From NCBI GenBank assembly GCA_000697335.1, contig JNEM01014715.1:1-10670 (forward strand): a stretch of DNA of 10,670 bases. Reading direction: 5' to 3'. The notes under the pieces were generated by a model. That model saw nothing but the letters and a program-made list of their open reading frames with translations. It had not been told where the DNA came from and made no database searches. This document shows positions 1-8,731 of the stretch, one piece after another. The first letter of the stretch is position 1. The number at the start of each line of letters is the position of its first letter. This DNA comes from Conidiobolus incongruus B7586. Lineage: Eukaryota > Entomophthoromycota > Entomophthoromycetes > Entomophthorales > Conidiobolaceae. A program made the translations under genes and the position numbers.

Positions 1-780
1 ATTTGCAACTAATCAATAATATAGTAAAAAATTAATAATAAAACAATAATTATAATATATTTTATATTGATTTTTATAGTTTATACATTAATATTATAAT
101 TTTTTTAATTTTAAATTTTATTATTATTTATTTTCTATGCTAATATTATTAACTAAATATAAATCTTGAATTATTCAATAATATAAAATAAATTTATACT
201 AAATATTACTTATTTAAAAAATATAAAATAAAATTATCGTTATAAAGTTTTATAAAATCAAATAACAAACTTAACAAACTTATATATAATGTCAAATATT
301 ATTCCCTATTTAAAAGGCAAAATATACTAATTTAATTCATATTCTTTTAAAAACTTAAGTTTTTTTTTAATATTAATTGATTAATAATATTTTAATATTT
401 TAATCACAAGAATAAATATTTATCATTATTATTGGTTAAAATTAATTATATTGTTTAATATATATTCCTAATAATTGAAATTAAATTTTCAACTTATATT
501 TTATACAGAGCTTTTATAATAAATATTTTATTTTTCTTTATTCAATAAATGTTTCATTAATTTATTAGTTAGTAAATAATAATTCGTGAAATATACAATG
601 AATTTTTAAAATTAACTATTTATTTATTCAAACTATATATTATAATAGTTTTAATTTATATTAGATCAATTTGTAAGAGTATTATAAAAATATAAAATGA
701 ATATTTTACAAGTGCATAGTGAATTAATTCAATTATTGGTAATGGCTTGGATATTTATTGGTATTGATTAAATTAAAAAA

Positions 781-916
781 TATCAAATTTTCTTATATTA
801 TTAATATTATCAAATCAATTTGATAATTTGAAATATTGAATTAATTTTTCATTTATGTAATAGGAATATATTTGATAAATATCATTATTAATGATGAGAT
901 ATAGGATATCAAATAT
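781..916. repeat. Cluster of TATCAAAT/ATTTGATA palindromes
   Basis: The octamer TATCAAAT or its complement occurs five times: 781-788, 808-815, 818-825, 870-877 and 907-914. Copies two and three form a perfect 10-bp inverted repeat (806-815 and 818-827) with a two-base spacer. Copies four and five form a second 10-bp inverted repeat (868-877 and 907-916) that encloses a smaller one (881-887 and 889-895). The arms are directly visible. The function is unknown, and AT-rich DNA makes some palindromes likely by chance. Confidence 0.5.
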
Positions 917-1651
917 AATATTAATATACAATCAATATTAACATAAGATTCTGTCATTTTTATTATTGAAAATTATCTTCAATTAATAAATTATATACAT
1001 AATAAATATTATTAAAAAGTTTTAAATAGCTTATCGGTTTGATTATAGAAAATATCAATATTAAATCATTATTAAAATCTATTAAGCATATAATTAATAT
1101 ATATTAAATTTGAGATTTATAATTATATAATTCAATATAAATAAATATCAGTAAATATAAGATAAATAGCTTGATAATTATAAATTAAGATTAATTTTTG
1201 AAAATTCATTAAAAAGAATTTTATATAATTAAAAATAAAATCAAAAATATAGAAATTAGAAAATTCAATATTTAATTATAATTATTGATTAGTTTTTAAA
1301 AAAATAAATTAAGAATTTATATATATAATAATTAAAAAGCATTAAAATAATGAATATTTATTGAACAAGATTGAGATACAAATTACTGTAGTAAACATGA
1401 AAAATTATTCAAATGGCCTGAGTAATTTGGTTTATTTTATAACATAATTAAGTAAAATAGCAAAAATTATATTCAAAAAAAATATTTTACTTTTAATATT
1501 TTATTTTATATTCAATTATATAATGATAATACCAATAGATTTATTTGATAAAGACAATGGCTAATTACAAAAATTTGAATGATAATTAATTATTTACATA
1601 AAATTATATTAAAATAGTTTTTTTATTTTAATAGATATAATAGGAAAATAA

Positions 1652-1653
<2 letters not shown>

Positions 1654-1694
<41 letters not shown>
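1654..1694. repeat. (TTA)n microsatellite
   Basis: Uninterrupted trinucleotide tract of 41 bases, about 13.7 units of TTA, ending where GATTT begins. It lies in non-coding DNA and is expected to vary in length between strains. No coding role is apparent. Confidence 0.95.
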
Positions 1695-1900
1695 GATTTA
1701 AAATTAAAGTTGTATAACAAAAATAATAAAATATATATATTTATTATTAAAATATCTGACACTTTTGTTCAAAATTATCAAAAACTATAAAAAAACATAG
1801 TATGAAAACTCATTACTAAAAGAATAATCATTAATAAAATGCGTTATTGACTTAAATTAAATTATTATTATATTGAATTAACAGGTTCAATTAAATTGAT

Positions 1901-2580
1901 TAGTTTAAATAATATTGGGGCATATTGAAACATATAGTAAACCAAGAAAACATTAAGTAATACCTAATTATTGGGGGTTTATTTCGATCGATATCATGGC
2001 TATCGCAAATACTCTCGTGTTTATATATAATTTTTTAGGAAAGATTTCAAGAGTTCTTTCTTGAAATGTTAGACAAATCAATTATCAGAATAAATTTAAC
2101 AATTGAAGAAAATTTCTAATACAATAGCAAAAATATATTAATAAGAGGTGTATTATCTTTGGTAATAAAATATTCAAACTATAAAATCATTGTAATTATT
2201 GATCAACTATATTTGATGAATTAATGATAAATAGTAAAGTCAAGAGTTTCCATATTTGAAACAAAACTAATTATATCTATTTGGACCTAAACTAATGAAG
2301 TTATTAGAAATATTTCGCTTATTATTAGATGTTGAAAGTTTGGTAATTTTAGCAATTGATATGCTATAATTTTGTATTGCCCATATTGATGTTTAATATT
2401 TGGGGTTCTCTCAATTTGATAGAATTCATTCACATGCAATCAAGTTTTCAGCTACTTTAGCCATAAAGAAAAGAGCTGAGCTTTAATGACAAATTAGTGT
2501 GATATTGATCAATATTATAGCGAATGCGGTGACATTAATACGATCAGTATTCTATTATAATAAGAGATGATCTCAAATAA
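1901..2580. other. Intergenic DNA of intermediate composition
   Basis: G+C rises visibly compared with the left flank, but no reading frame of useful length is present. The best short frame (1996-2064, 22 codons) has no support. A 9-bp inverted repeat with a six-base loop lies at 2044-2067. This stretch may be distal promoter of the zinc-finger gene or an eroded older sequence. Confidence 0.55.
2044..2067. repeat. 9-bp inverted repeat
   Basis: Arms ATTTCAAGA (2044-2052) and TCTTGAAAT (2059-2067) are perfect complements around a six-base loop. It sits about 850 bases upstream of the zinc-finger start. It resembles a heat-shock element at first sight, but the TTC/GAA blocks are not in the regular five-base phase. 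It could be a dimeric factor site or chance. Confidence 0.5.
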
Positions 2581-2718
2581 CATCATTCATTTGGAGTGGG
2601 GAACAACATCCCTTAATTACCACTCTCTCCTATACTTCAATCAACAGTCTTTTCCAAATACACAAAGTTCAGATTCATTCAAATATATTGACACCGCCTA
2701 TTTTGAATAAAAAATCAG

Positions 2719-2723
2719 CCAAT
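2719..2723 (+). promoter_or_regulatory. CCAAT box
   Basis: CCAAT in the context CAGCCAATCA, about 130 bases upstream of the TATA box. In fungi this pentamer is the core site of the HAP/CBC (NF-Y type) complex, and the flanking bases fit well. Function here is inferred. Confidence 0.5.
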
Positions 2724-2798
2724 CAAATCCGATAATCATAATTCAAAAATCACTTTTAATTTGTTAGGTCTATAAATGGAATCAAGAGAACCCCTTTC

Positions 2799-2840
2799 CA
2801 CCCCATGACTGAGACATCCACCCACCTAGAAACACCCCAT
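2799..2840 (+). repeat. CACCCCAT direct pair in the promoter
   Basis: The octamer CACCCCAT occurs exactly at 2799-2806 and 2833-2840, spaced 34 bases start to start, just upstream of the TATA box. The CACCCC core (GGGGTG on the other strand) fits the GNGGNG pattern expected from the two fingers of the downstream protein. The repeat itself is certain; binding by this protein is a guess. Confidence 0.55.
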
Positions 2841-2850
2841 TTGCATATAA

Positions 2851-2858
2851 TATAAAAG
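2851..2858 (+). promoter_or_regulatory. TATA box
   Basis: TATAAAAG, 62 bases upstream of the last base before the start codon and directly ahead of a G+C-richer leader. This is the best TATA match in the promoter and a likely core element. Confidence 0.65.
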
Positions 2859-2919
2859 GTACTCCTGAACCTCGGAGGCAGAAGCCACCTTTTCCCCAAC
2901 CTGTCCATTTCCCTTTGTT

Positions 2920-3819
2920 ATGACTTTTAATCAGAGGGTTATAGACTCTGATTCAATTTCATTTCGATCTTACTCTCCATCAGCTCAAATTTCCAATTTT
3001 CACACTTCCAGCAAATCAACATCTTTAACCCCACCTGTTATTCCATACGTGTCCAGCAGAGAATTAATCAAGCATTTACCTAACCAACTACAGGATTTAC
3101 CCCATCCAATTAATCGAATATCAGATCCAATTAATTATAAATTAGATAGAAGGAACAGTGATAACAATTTTTATTCTCATTCAAACAACATGCCTAGAAA
3201 AGCTCAAGAACTCCCTACTATCATGCCTAAGAAACTAGCTCCAGCTCCTCTAAAACCGCTGAAATTTGGCAAAGATAGCTTCGTACACACTCTACCTATA
3301 ACATCAACGCTACCACCAATAAGTAAGTTTATCAACCATCCCTTGTATGGAATCTTCGACAAAAGACCCTCTAGAAAAAACCCACAAACACAAGCACAAT
3401 CAACATCCAAGTCACCTTATATTTGCGTAACTTGTAATCTAACATTTGGTAGAAAGAATAGTTTGCGTCGTCATGAGCAACTCCACTCTGGAGTTAAACC
3501 CTTCCATTGTTCAGCTTGCAATCGCAGTTTCTCAAGGAAAGATATTTATATGAGACATTTAAACAGTAAAAGATGCCAAAAGATGAGTTCATTACGTCAT
3601 CCTGACTCTTCAACAAATCAAGAACCAAATCCAGAAACGAATCAGGTCACTCAAGTCCCTGCCCAGCCTTCCCTTGATGGCACACTCTCAGCTTCATCAG
3701 AAGATGAATCCAATCCTAATATCGCTCAGGATCAGGGCCAAAATTTACAGGTTAAGGAAGGATCATTAAACTTACCGGGTCTTCCACAGATAAACGAGTT
3801 AGTACAACAAGAACAATAA
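2920..3819 (+). CDS. Two-finger C2H2/C2HC DNA-binding protein
   Basis: Complete intronless gene for 299 residues, probably a nuclear sequence-specific transcription regulator. Two adjacent zinc fingers occupy about 167-219. Finger 1 is classical (C169, C172, H185, H189). Finger 2 is C197, C200, H213, C219, with five residues before a final cysteine instead of histidine. The linker HSGVKPF resembles the TGEKP linker. Helix positions -1/3/6 read R178/S181/R184 and R206/I209/R212; by the general C2H2 code both fingers favour GNG triplets. Residues 1-166 look disordered, rich in S, P and N, with a basic stretch about 92-120 and KRPSRK near 148-153. The tail (about 230-299) is acidic and Q/N-rich and could be an activation or interaction region. 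The ATG at 2920 is chosen because it is the first after the TATA box and the next in-frame Met is residue 91. Paired fingers of this kind are common in fungal Msn2-, Mig1- or Rsf2-like regulators, but the match is not close enough to name it. Confidence 0.93.
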   Translation: MTFNQRVIDSDSISFRSYSPSAQISNFHTSSKSTSLTPPVIPYVSSRELIKHLPNQLQDLPHPINRISDPINYKLDRRNSDNNFYSHSNNMPRKAQELPTIMPKKLAPAPLKPLKFGKDSFVHTLPITSTLPPISKFINHPLYGIFDKRPSRKNPQTQAQSTSKSPYICVTCNLTFGRKNSLRRHEQLHSGVKPFHCSACNRSFSRKDIYMRHLNSKRCQKMSSLRHPDSSTNQEPNPETNQVTQVPAQPSLDGTLSASSEDESNPNIAQDQGQNLQVKEGSLNLPGLPQINELVQQEQ

Positions 3820-4060
3820 GATATCTTATTCATTAGATGTGTGGACATGTTATTGGTCAAATTGGTAGCAATAATAGTCAAGCTTTTTGATTGAATCAAT
3901 TCAGAAGGTGCAGCAGGTATAATTGCAAGTTCCACATATTAACTTCATCTAATCATAATATGATATCTCGCATAAATTCATGATCCATACATATAATATA
4001 ATTAAAATAATATATTACCATATTTTTAAGAAATGATTGGTTCAGTGATCCCAATAAACA
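3820..4060 (+). terminator. Probable 3' UTR with candidate poly(A) signal
   Basis: The 240 bases after the stop drift from moderate to AT-rich composition. An AATAAA hexamer lies at 4053-4058, and T/A-rich runs such as the one near 4000-4020 resemble fungal efficiency elements. Fungal 3' end signals are loose, so the real cleavage site may be anywhere from about 3960 to 4100. Confidence 0.4.
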
Positions 4061-6334
4061 GTAAAACCTACAACCTCTATTCAATATATCAATACATACT
4101 AAAACTTAATGTTAAACAAGTCGCCCCACTATACCCTAAACATTACTTTCGATTTTGCAAAATGTAATAATTCAGTTTTATTTTAAAACTTTATACTTCT
4201 CTTTTATTATTAATCCCAAGTTTTATTTTCATTCAAACAACGTTTATAACTTTTCATAATATACTCAATCAATTTATTTTTATAGAGCATAGATTATATT
4301 TTTAATTCTAATCGATGATTAATTGAAAAAATTTTTATATATCTATAATAGATTTTAATAATAATCCTTATTAACTAAATGTAGTATAAATTAATCGTTT
4401 ATACTTTAATTGGATCCGGAACTTCTATTTAGTAATATTCTTATATAATAAAAATTATTATTATTATTAATTATAATTTTATATAACATTTTTTATTAAA
4501 TATTAAATATTAAATATTGATTATTTTAAGATTTAAAAAGAAATATACTCTTTAATTATTAAACTAAAAAATAGTTAAATGTATAATTATAAAATTCCTC
4601 TTCAAGTATAATTTTAAAAACCGTAAATAATACAAAGAAAAGTTTTAAATCATCGAAAATTGATTAATTTACCAATTCAACAATTTCAGGTTAAATTTAT
4701 TAAGAAAATATTGATTAATTTACCTAATACAATAACCAATTTGTCATTCATCATTTAAATCACTAATAGCATGACTTTTAATCCAACCATTTTAATGAAT
4801 ATGAATGATCATTGATCTATAATTAGACCATATTTTGATTTTAAATGTATGTTGGGTAATTTATGCTAATTCTATGGTTTGATAATTATTACTTCTCGAA
4901 TAAATCATATCCACACAGGTGACTTTTTGTAATATCGCAATAAAAATGATTTAACCTTTTAGGAGTATAATACGATGATATTATCAAGATAACTTTTAAA
5001 ATGCAAATAAAAATTTTTCATATTATAGTTTTGGATATATTAATTAAAAGAAATTACTAGCTAGTTATAAAAATTATAATATCTCAAAACCATTAACCTA
5101 TACTGATATATGAAAAACTTTTAACATTTTAGTGATATATAAGCTAATTTATCAATGTCAAATATTTTATTATATATAAATCATTAATTTAAAATATATA
5201 TTTTTTGAAATGAAATAATATTTTTGATATGTTGATTAAAATAAATATATTCTTAGAAAGAAATTCAATTATCGCTTTGTATTATATATATAATTATACA
5301 ACTATTAAGAATAATAATACATCCAGTTATCAAGTCTTGATACTTTCATATATTAATATTCGAAATTGATTTATCAAAGTAATAATATTATAATACTCAA
5401 TATTATTAAAGAAATTTTAAATAATATAATTAATATAATATTTTTTTATATAAAATATTATTCTCATATGATATTTTAATAAAATTGAAATTAATTTTTA
5501 TATAATAATTTTGTTATTTTACTAGGAAATGTTACATCCGAAATTTCAAATTTAATCAAACTGAGAAATTCTTATGGGTATATCAAATTCAATTATACTC
5601 ATTAATATCTCATATTCAAAGTAGCAATTGAATTTTTAAAAAAGATTTGTTTATTAAATAATATAATTTAAAAATGGTTAAAATTAATTAGCTTTTAATA
5701 TTAAAATTAACTATTTTATTATTTAATTAAAGAAAAATGTCACTTGAAATTATAAGATTATTGCACATTTTTTATATCAAAAAATTTATTAAGATATCAA
5801 AATTAAAAAAAAACTAAATATATTATTAATATTCATAATATTATTATGGTGTAATGTTTAATAATTTATTTCAAATTAAAATTTAATTTTTAGTTGAATA
5901 TCATATACAATCAAATTTCCAAAATTTGATACTGAATTATATAACTCAATTTGCAAAAAATATATAAATCAATATACAAATATTTTTATTTGGTATCACA
6001 GATATTTATATATTAAATATCAATATTAAAATCGCAATTGTTATACATTGCAAATAATACTAAAATTTTTATTTCATTAAAATGAATAATTGGAATATAT
6101 ATACACAATTAGGATTGCAGAAATTTAATACTCTTTTAGAATAATTGATAAAATGAAGAGAATATTTAACATCATTTATGTAGTGTTTCTGAAAGTATTG
6201 CTTTTATTAGTATATTAAGATATAAATAATATCGATATCGAATTACTCATTTTAGTTTAATTTTATCAATTAAAAATACAATTTGGCTATTATAAATTAA
6301 TTTAATACTTTACTTAATACTAAACAGATTAATT
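4061..6334. other. AT-rich gene-free DNA
   Basis: About 2.3 kb with no supported gene or RNA. The first hundred bases are slightly richer in G+C and include a 44-codon frame starting at 4033 that I do not call. The rest has many homopolymer and TA-rich runs, with TpG and CpA still frequent, so no RIP-like bias is visible. A short 7-bp tandem repeat lies near 4500. Confidence 0.7.
4494..4518. repeat. ATTAAAT tandem repeat
   Basis: About 3.5 copies of the heptamer ATTAAAT in perfect array (25 bases). Simple-sequence DNA in a non-coding stretch. Confidence 0.85.
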
Positions 6335-6360
6335 ATTGTCGCTGCCGCAATTTCTAATAT

Positions 6361-6422
6361 CGACTAAAATCCCCCTTCCCTTGATTCCCCTCTGACACGA
6401 ACTAGGGTCACTGCGACTAAAA
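6361..6422 (+). repeat. CGACTAAAA direct repeat
   Basis: The nonamer CGACTAAAA is present at 6361-6369 and 6414-6422, 53 bases apart, with two CCCCT motifs between them. This may be a pair of factor sites in the island. The repeat is exact; the role is unknown. Confidence 0.5.
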
Positions 6423-6425
6423 CCT

Positions 6426-6483
6426 CAGCTGGTCACGACGCCTCATGATCATTATCTTACATTCAGCTGTTTATTAACAGCTG
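6426..6483. promoter_or_regulatory. Three CAGCTG E-boxes, two forming a hairpin
   Basis: CAGCTG occurs at 6426-6431, 6464-6469 and 6478-6483. The last two belong to a perfect inverted repeat, CAGCTGTT and AACAGCTG, with a four-base loop (6464-6483). CAGCTG is a CANNTG E-box, the class of site bound by bHLH proteins. I did not notice the hexamer elsewhere in the window. A binding cluster is the simplest reading. Confidence 0.5.
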
Positions 6484-6838
6484 TAACCCATATGCAAAAA
6501 CAAGGACAACCTCTCGTCACTAACATCACCCATTAAAACTCTACAATCCCCTTCCAACTCCCAGAGTAAGCCATAAAAAATAATTTAACTTTCACTTTTG
6601 TCACACACTTTTATGTTTAAACTCATTGACGCGCCTCAATTGATTGATGTGGCCCAGCGCCCTACAGTCAAACATTTGCAATCTCATCACTGGCCAGCCA
6701 GTTGGTCAAGAACTCTCCCCATATCATCAGTGGATTGATCCAAGCTCTGGTGATGCGCCTACTACGTCGAGTCTCGTCCGTCAATTTTCTGAATCTTAAT
6801 CGCCACAACTATAATAAAAAACTAGCATGGACTTGAGT

Positions 6839-8087
6839 GATATATTGAATTAATAAATGAATAGAACTTAAATTTGAATTTTTTCAATGACCTTTATTAA
6901 ATTGGTATTCCTAATTATAATAAAATATGTACTAAAATAGCTTTATTTTGAATATATTTGAATTTTCAATATAGTGGCTAGATGCCAATATTCTTTCTAA
7001 AACCCTCATTAATATAAAAATTTTTTGCTATATTAATTTATCAATATTTCAAATTCAAATAACTATATTCGATGCTAAATAGAGTTTAATGTTTAAAAGG
7101 ATGTAAAGATCGCTTAAATGAATATCAACAACTTCATTTTTACTTATATGTTCATATATTTATTTTCAATATAACTCGAAAAAGATATTAATAAAATCAA
7201 TAAATTTTGTAATTATTATTTTCAGTTCCAATCTTTGAAAATCTTTGTCCAAATTATTAATCCTTTATGAAAGTTACTAAATAATCTGAATTTTAATTAT
7301 ATCATTCTTAAATATTTTACTAGTTAGTATTGAAGGAGAGTAACATTATTCAATTCTTTTCATAATACAGTTCAGAAAGTAAGTTAAACAGCTTTAATTT
7401 TTATTTTAATATAAAAAGCTAAAACAAAAATAATACCATTATAATAATCATTATTTTTCTTTTTTATAATAATAGAATTTCATACCAATATTGGTTATTT
7501 AACTTTTTCATAATAGTATTTACAATCCATCTTGAAAATTATAATTCTGATTTTGAAACATAAGATCATAATGATATCAAAACTTTTTTCCTTATATTAA
7601 ATCCTTTAACCTATTAAAACTATAATAATTATAAGAATTTATATTTGTAAAATTTATAGGATATAATGTTAATAACCAGTTTTTTCAATAAGTAAAGTTT
7701 TGGTTAATTTAACTTTATATATATAGTTATTATATTATTAAATAAATTATTATTAATTAACTATATACCAATAATTAATATTGATTTAAATAATCTAAAA
7801 TATAATTATGATAATATATATTTTTATAATTAATAAAATACTAAAATATTAATATCAATATCAATATCAAATAATAATATTTCCTTAAACTATTTTTGTT
7901 TGATAATTTAAAATTTATTTGATAAAATAATTTATTAAAATAAAATCAAAAAATTATATTCAAATTATAGATTTTTTTATTCTTTTTTATTTAAATAAAA
8001 TCTATTAATTTTTATTTTGATATAGATATATTTTTATAATATAGTTTTGATAAAATTAATATTAAAATAATAATAAAGCATTAATAG
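6839..8087. other. AT-rich gene-free DNA
   Basis: About 1.25 kb of AT-rich DNA without a supported gene. Short T- and A-runs and a hexamer AATATC tandem are present. CpA and TpG remain common. The right end is the adapter-like 19-mer, so continuity with what follows is uncertain. Confidence 0.7.
7850..7868. repeat. AATATC short tandem repeat
   Basis: Three perfect copies of AATATC plus a partial unit. Simple-sequence DNA in the gene-free stretch, no function apparent. Confidence 0.8.
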
Positions 8088-8106
8088 CTGTCTCTTATAC
8101 ACATCT
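8088..8106. other. Tn5 mosaic end (Nextera adapter remnant)
   Basis: CTGTCTCTTATACACATCT is an exact 19/19 match to the reverse complement of the hyperactive Tn5 mosaic end present in all Nextera-type libraries. No IS50 or Tn5 gene flanks it, and the usual next adapter bases are absent. A natural origin in a fungal genome is very unlikely. It most likely marks untrimmed adapter or a chimeric read carried into the assembly, so the sequences on its two sides may not be neighbours in the genome. Confidence 0.93.
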
Positions 8107-8639
8107 AAATTATTAATTTAATTAATTAAAAAATCACTTAATATAATATTTTTTATATAATATTAATATTTTAAAATCTTAAATGATGAGATATATTAAT
8201 AATTATAATTTGATTGTATTTTGATATTTATTAATTTAATAATAATTCTATATATCTAAAATAATATTCGATAAATTATAACAAACTATATAATAAATAG
8301 TATATTAAATTAATATTATTTATATAATAATTTGTAATATTATGGGTAATAAATAGAAATTCATTTTTTATTAATAGATCTTGACTTGATATATAATAAT
8401 TATAAAAAATTTAATTAGAATATATTTATTTTTCTAATTTAATATTAATAAGAAAATAGTCCTTATAATTTAATATATCATTTTATAATTATTTTAATAA
8501 TTACTTAAAAATTATATAAGCCTAAAAATGACAAAATTAATATAATATAAAAAAAGACTTAATATAAATATTATATGACCTTGAATATGATACCAATAAT
8601 ATAACCAGATAAAATAATTATAAACAAATCTAAATTAAA
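8107..8639. other. AT-rich gene-free DNA right of the adapter
   Basis: About 530 bases of very low G+C with no gene. Both TpG/CpA and ApG/CpT occur, so it is intermediate between ordinary AT-rich DNA and the RIP-like tract to the right. The boundary with that tract is soft. Confidence 0.6.
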
Positions 8640-8682
8640 TTTTATAAACAAATAAGTTAATACTAATATATATTAATCTATT

Positions 8683-8731
8683 AAAATAAGTTATAAAGAC
8701 AAAAACATTTATATCTTTACTAATAACTTAA
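8683..8731 (+). repeat. Diverged direct repeat, copy A
   Basis: Ungapped alignment by eye with 9793-9841 gives 41 identities in 49, starting with a 15-base exact match. With a gap of about ten bases the similarity extends leftwards to a shared TACTAA. Chance similarity is high in such AT-rich DNA, but this level over 49 bases is more than expected. Confidence 0.5.

Larger units (their letters stand above)
1..1900. other. AT-rich gene-free DNA, left flank
   Basis: Nearly two kilobases of very AT-rich DNA with stops in all frames and no credible gene, tRNA or rRNA. C and G occur in mixed contexts: a hand count of 361-660 gives 16 CpA+TpG against 12 CpT+ApG, so it is simply AT-rich and lacks the RIP-like bias seen at the right end. 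It contains a (TTA)n microsatellite and a cluster of TATCAAAT palindromes, listed separately. Confidence 0.75.
2590..2919 (+). promoter_or_regulatory. Promoter and 5' leader of the zinc-finger gene
   Basis: Composition changes from AT-rich to near normal at about 2590 and stays so into the gene. The block holds a CCAAT box (2719-2723), a STRE-like CCCCT (2791-2795), an exact CACCCCAT pair, a further CACCGC (2692-2697), a weak TATA-like TATAAATG (2771-2778) and a strong TATA box at 2851-2858. Transcription probably starts between about 2880 and 2900, giving a short C/T-rich leader with no ATG after the TATA box. Upstream ATGs at 2776 and 2805 lie before that predicted start and so are unlikely to matter. 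The start region is inferred from fungal TATA spacing, not measured. Confidence 0.7.
6335..6838. other. Isolated G+C-richer island, possible orphan promoter
   Basis: A block of about 500 bases that stands out sharply: a hand count of 6361-6840 gives 208 G+C of 480, about 43%, against roughly 13% on either side. Neither strand has a convincing gene. The longest ATG frame on the + strand is 41 codons (6613-6738); on the - strand a 46-codon open stretch has no ATG near its start. The block contains three CAGCTG palindromes, three CCCCT (STRE-like) sites at 6372-6376, 6387-6391 and 6548-6552, and CGACTAAAA twice. In this window such composition otherwise marks genes and promoters. It could be a promoter or enhancer cut off from its gene, a non-coding RNA locus, or the remnant of a gene. 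No known structural RNA was recognised. Confidence 0.6.

Noticed and set aside
1-1900. Mitochondrial origin of the AT-rich flanks
   Set aside because: The flanks have no mitochondrial gene, tRNA or GC cluster and are continuous with a nuclear-type zinc-finger gene and TATA/CCAAT promoter.
2044-2067. Heat-shock element
   Set aside because: The TTC and GAA triplets do not follow the five-base alternating phase required for HSF binding; only the palindrome is kept as a feature.
3204-3410. 68-codon frame on the minus strand inside the zinc-finger gene
   Set aside because: It is a shadow of the real gene: it lies fully within the + strand coding region, has no promoter and shows no recognisable domain.
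3732-3935. 67-codon minus-strand frame overlapping the 3' end of the zinc-finger gene
   Set aside because: Much of it overlaps the real coding sequence, no domain is visible, and no promoter-like block lies on its 5' side.
6613-6738. 41-codon + strand frame in the G+C island
   Set aside because: In DNA of about 43% G+C a frame of this length is common by chance, and nothing in the peptide resembles a known domain.
6335-6838. Structural RNA (snRNA, SRP, RNase P, tRNA) in the island
   Set aside because: No tRNA B-box and no recognisable conserved motifs of spliceosomal RNAs, SRP or RNase P were seen on either strand.
6827-6853. Short frame MDLSDILN at the right end of the island as a possible first exon
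   Set aside because: No convincing 5' splice site follows it, and the downstream DNA has no coding-like stretch to serve as a second exon.
8088-8106. Real Tn5/IS50 insertion
   Set aside because: Only the 19-base mosaic end is present, with no transposase, no second end and no clear nine-base target duplication; adapter carry-over explains it better.
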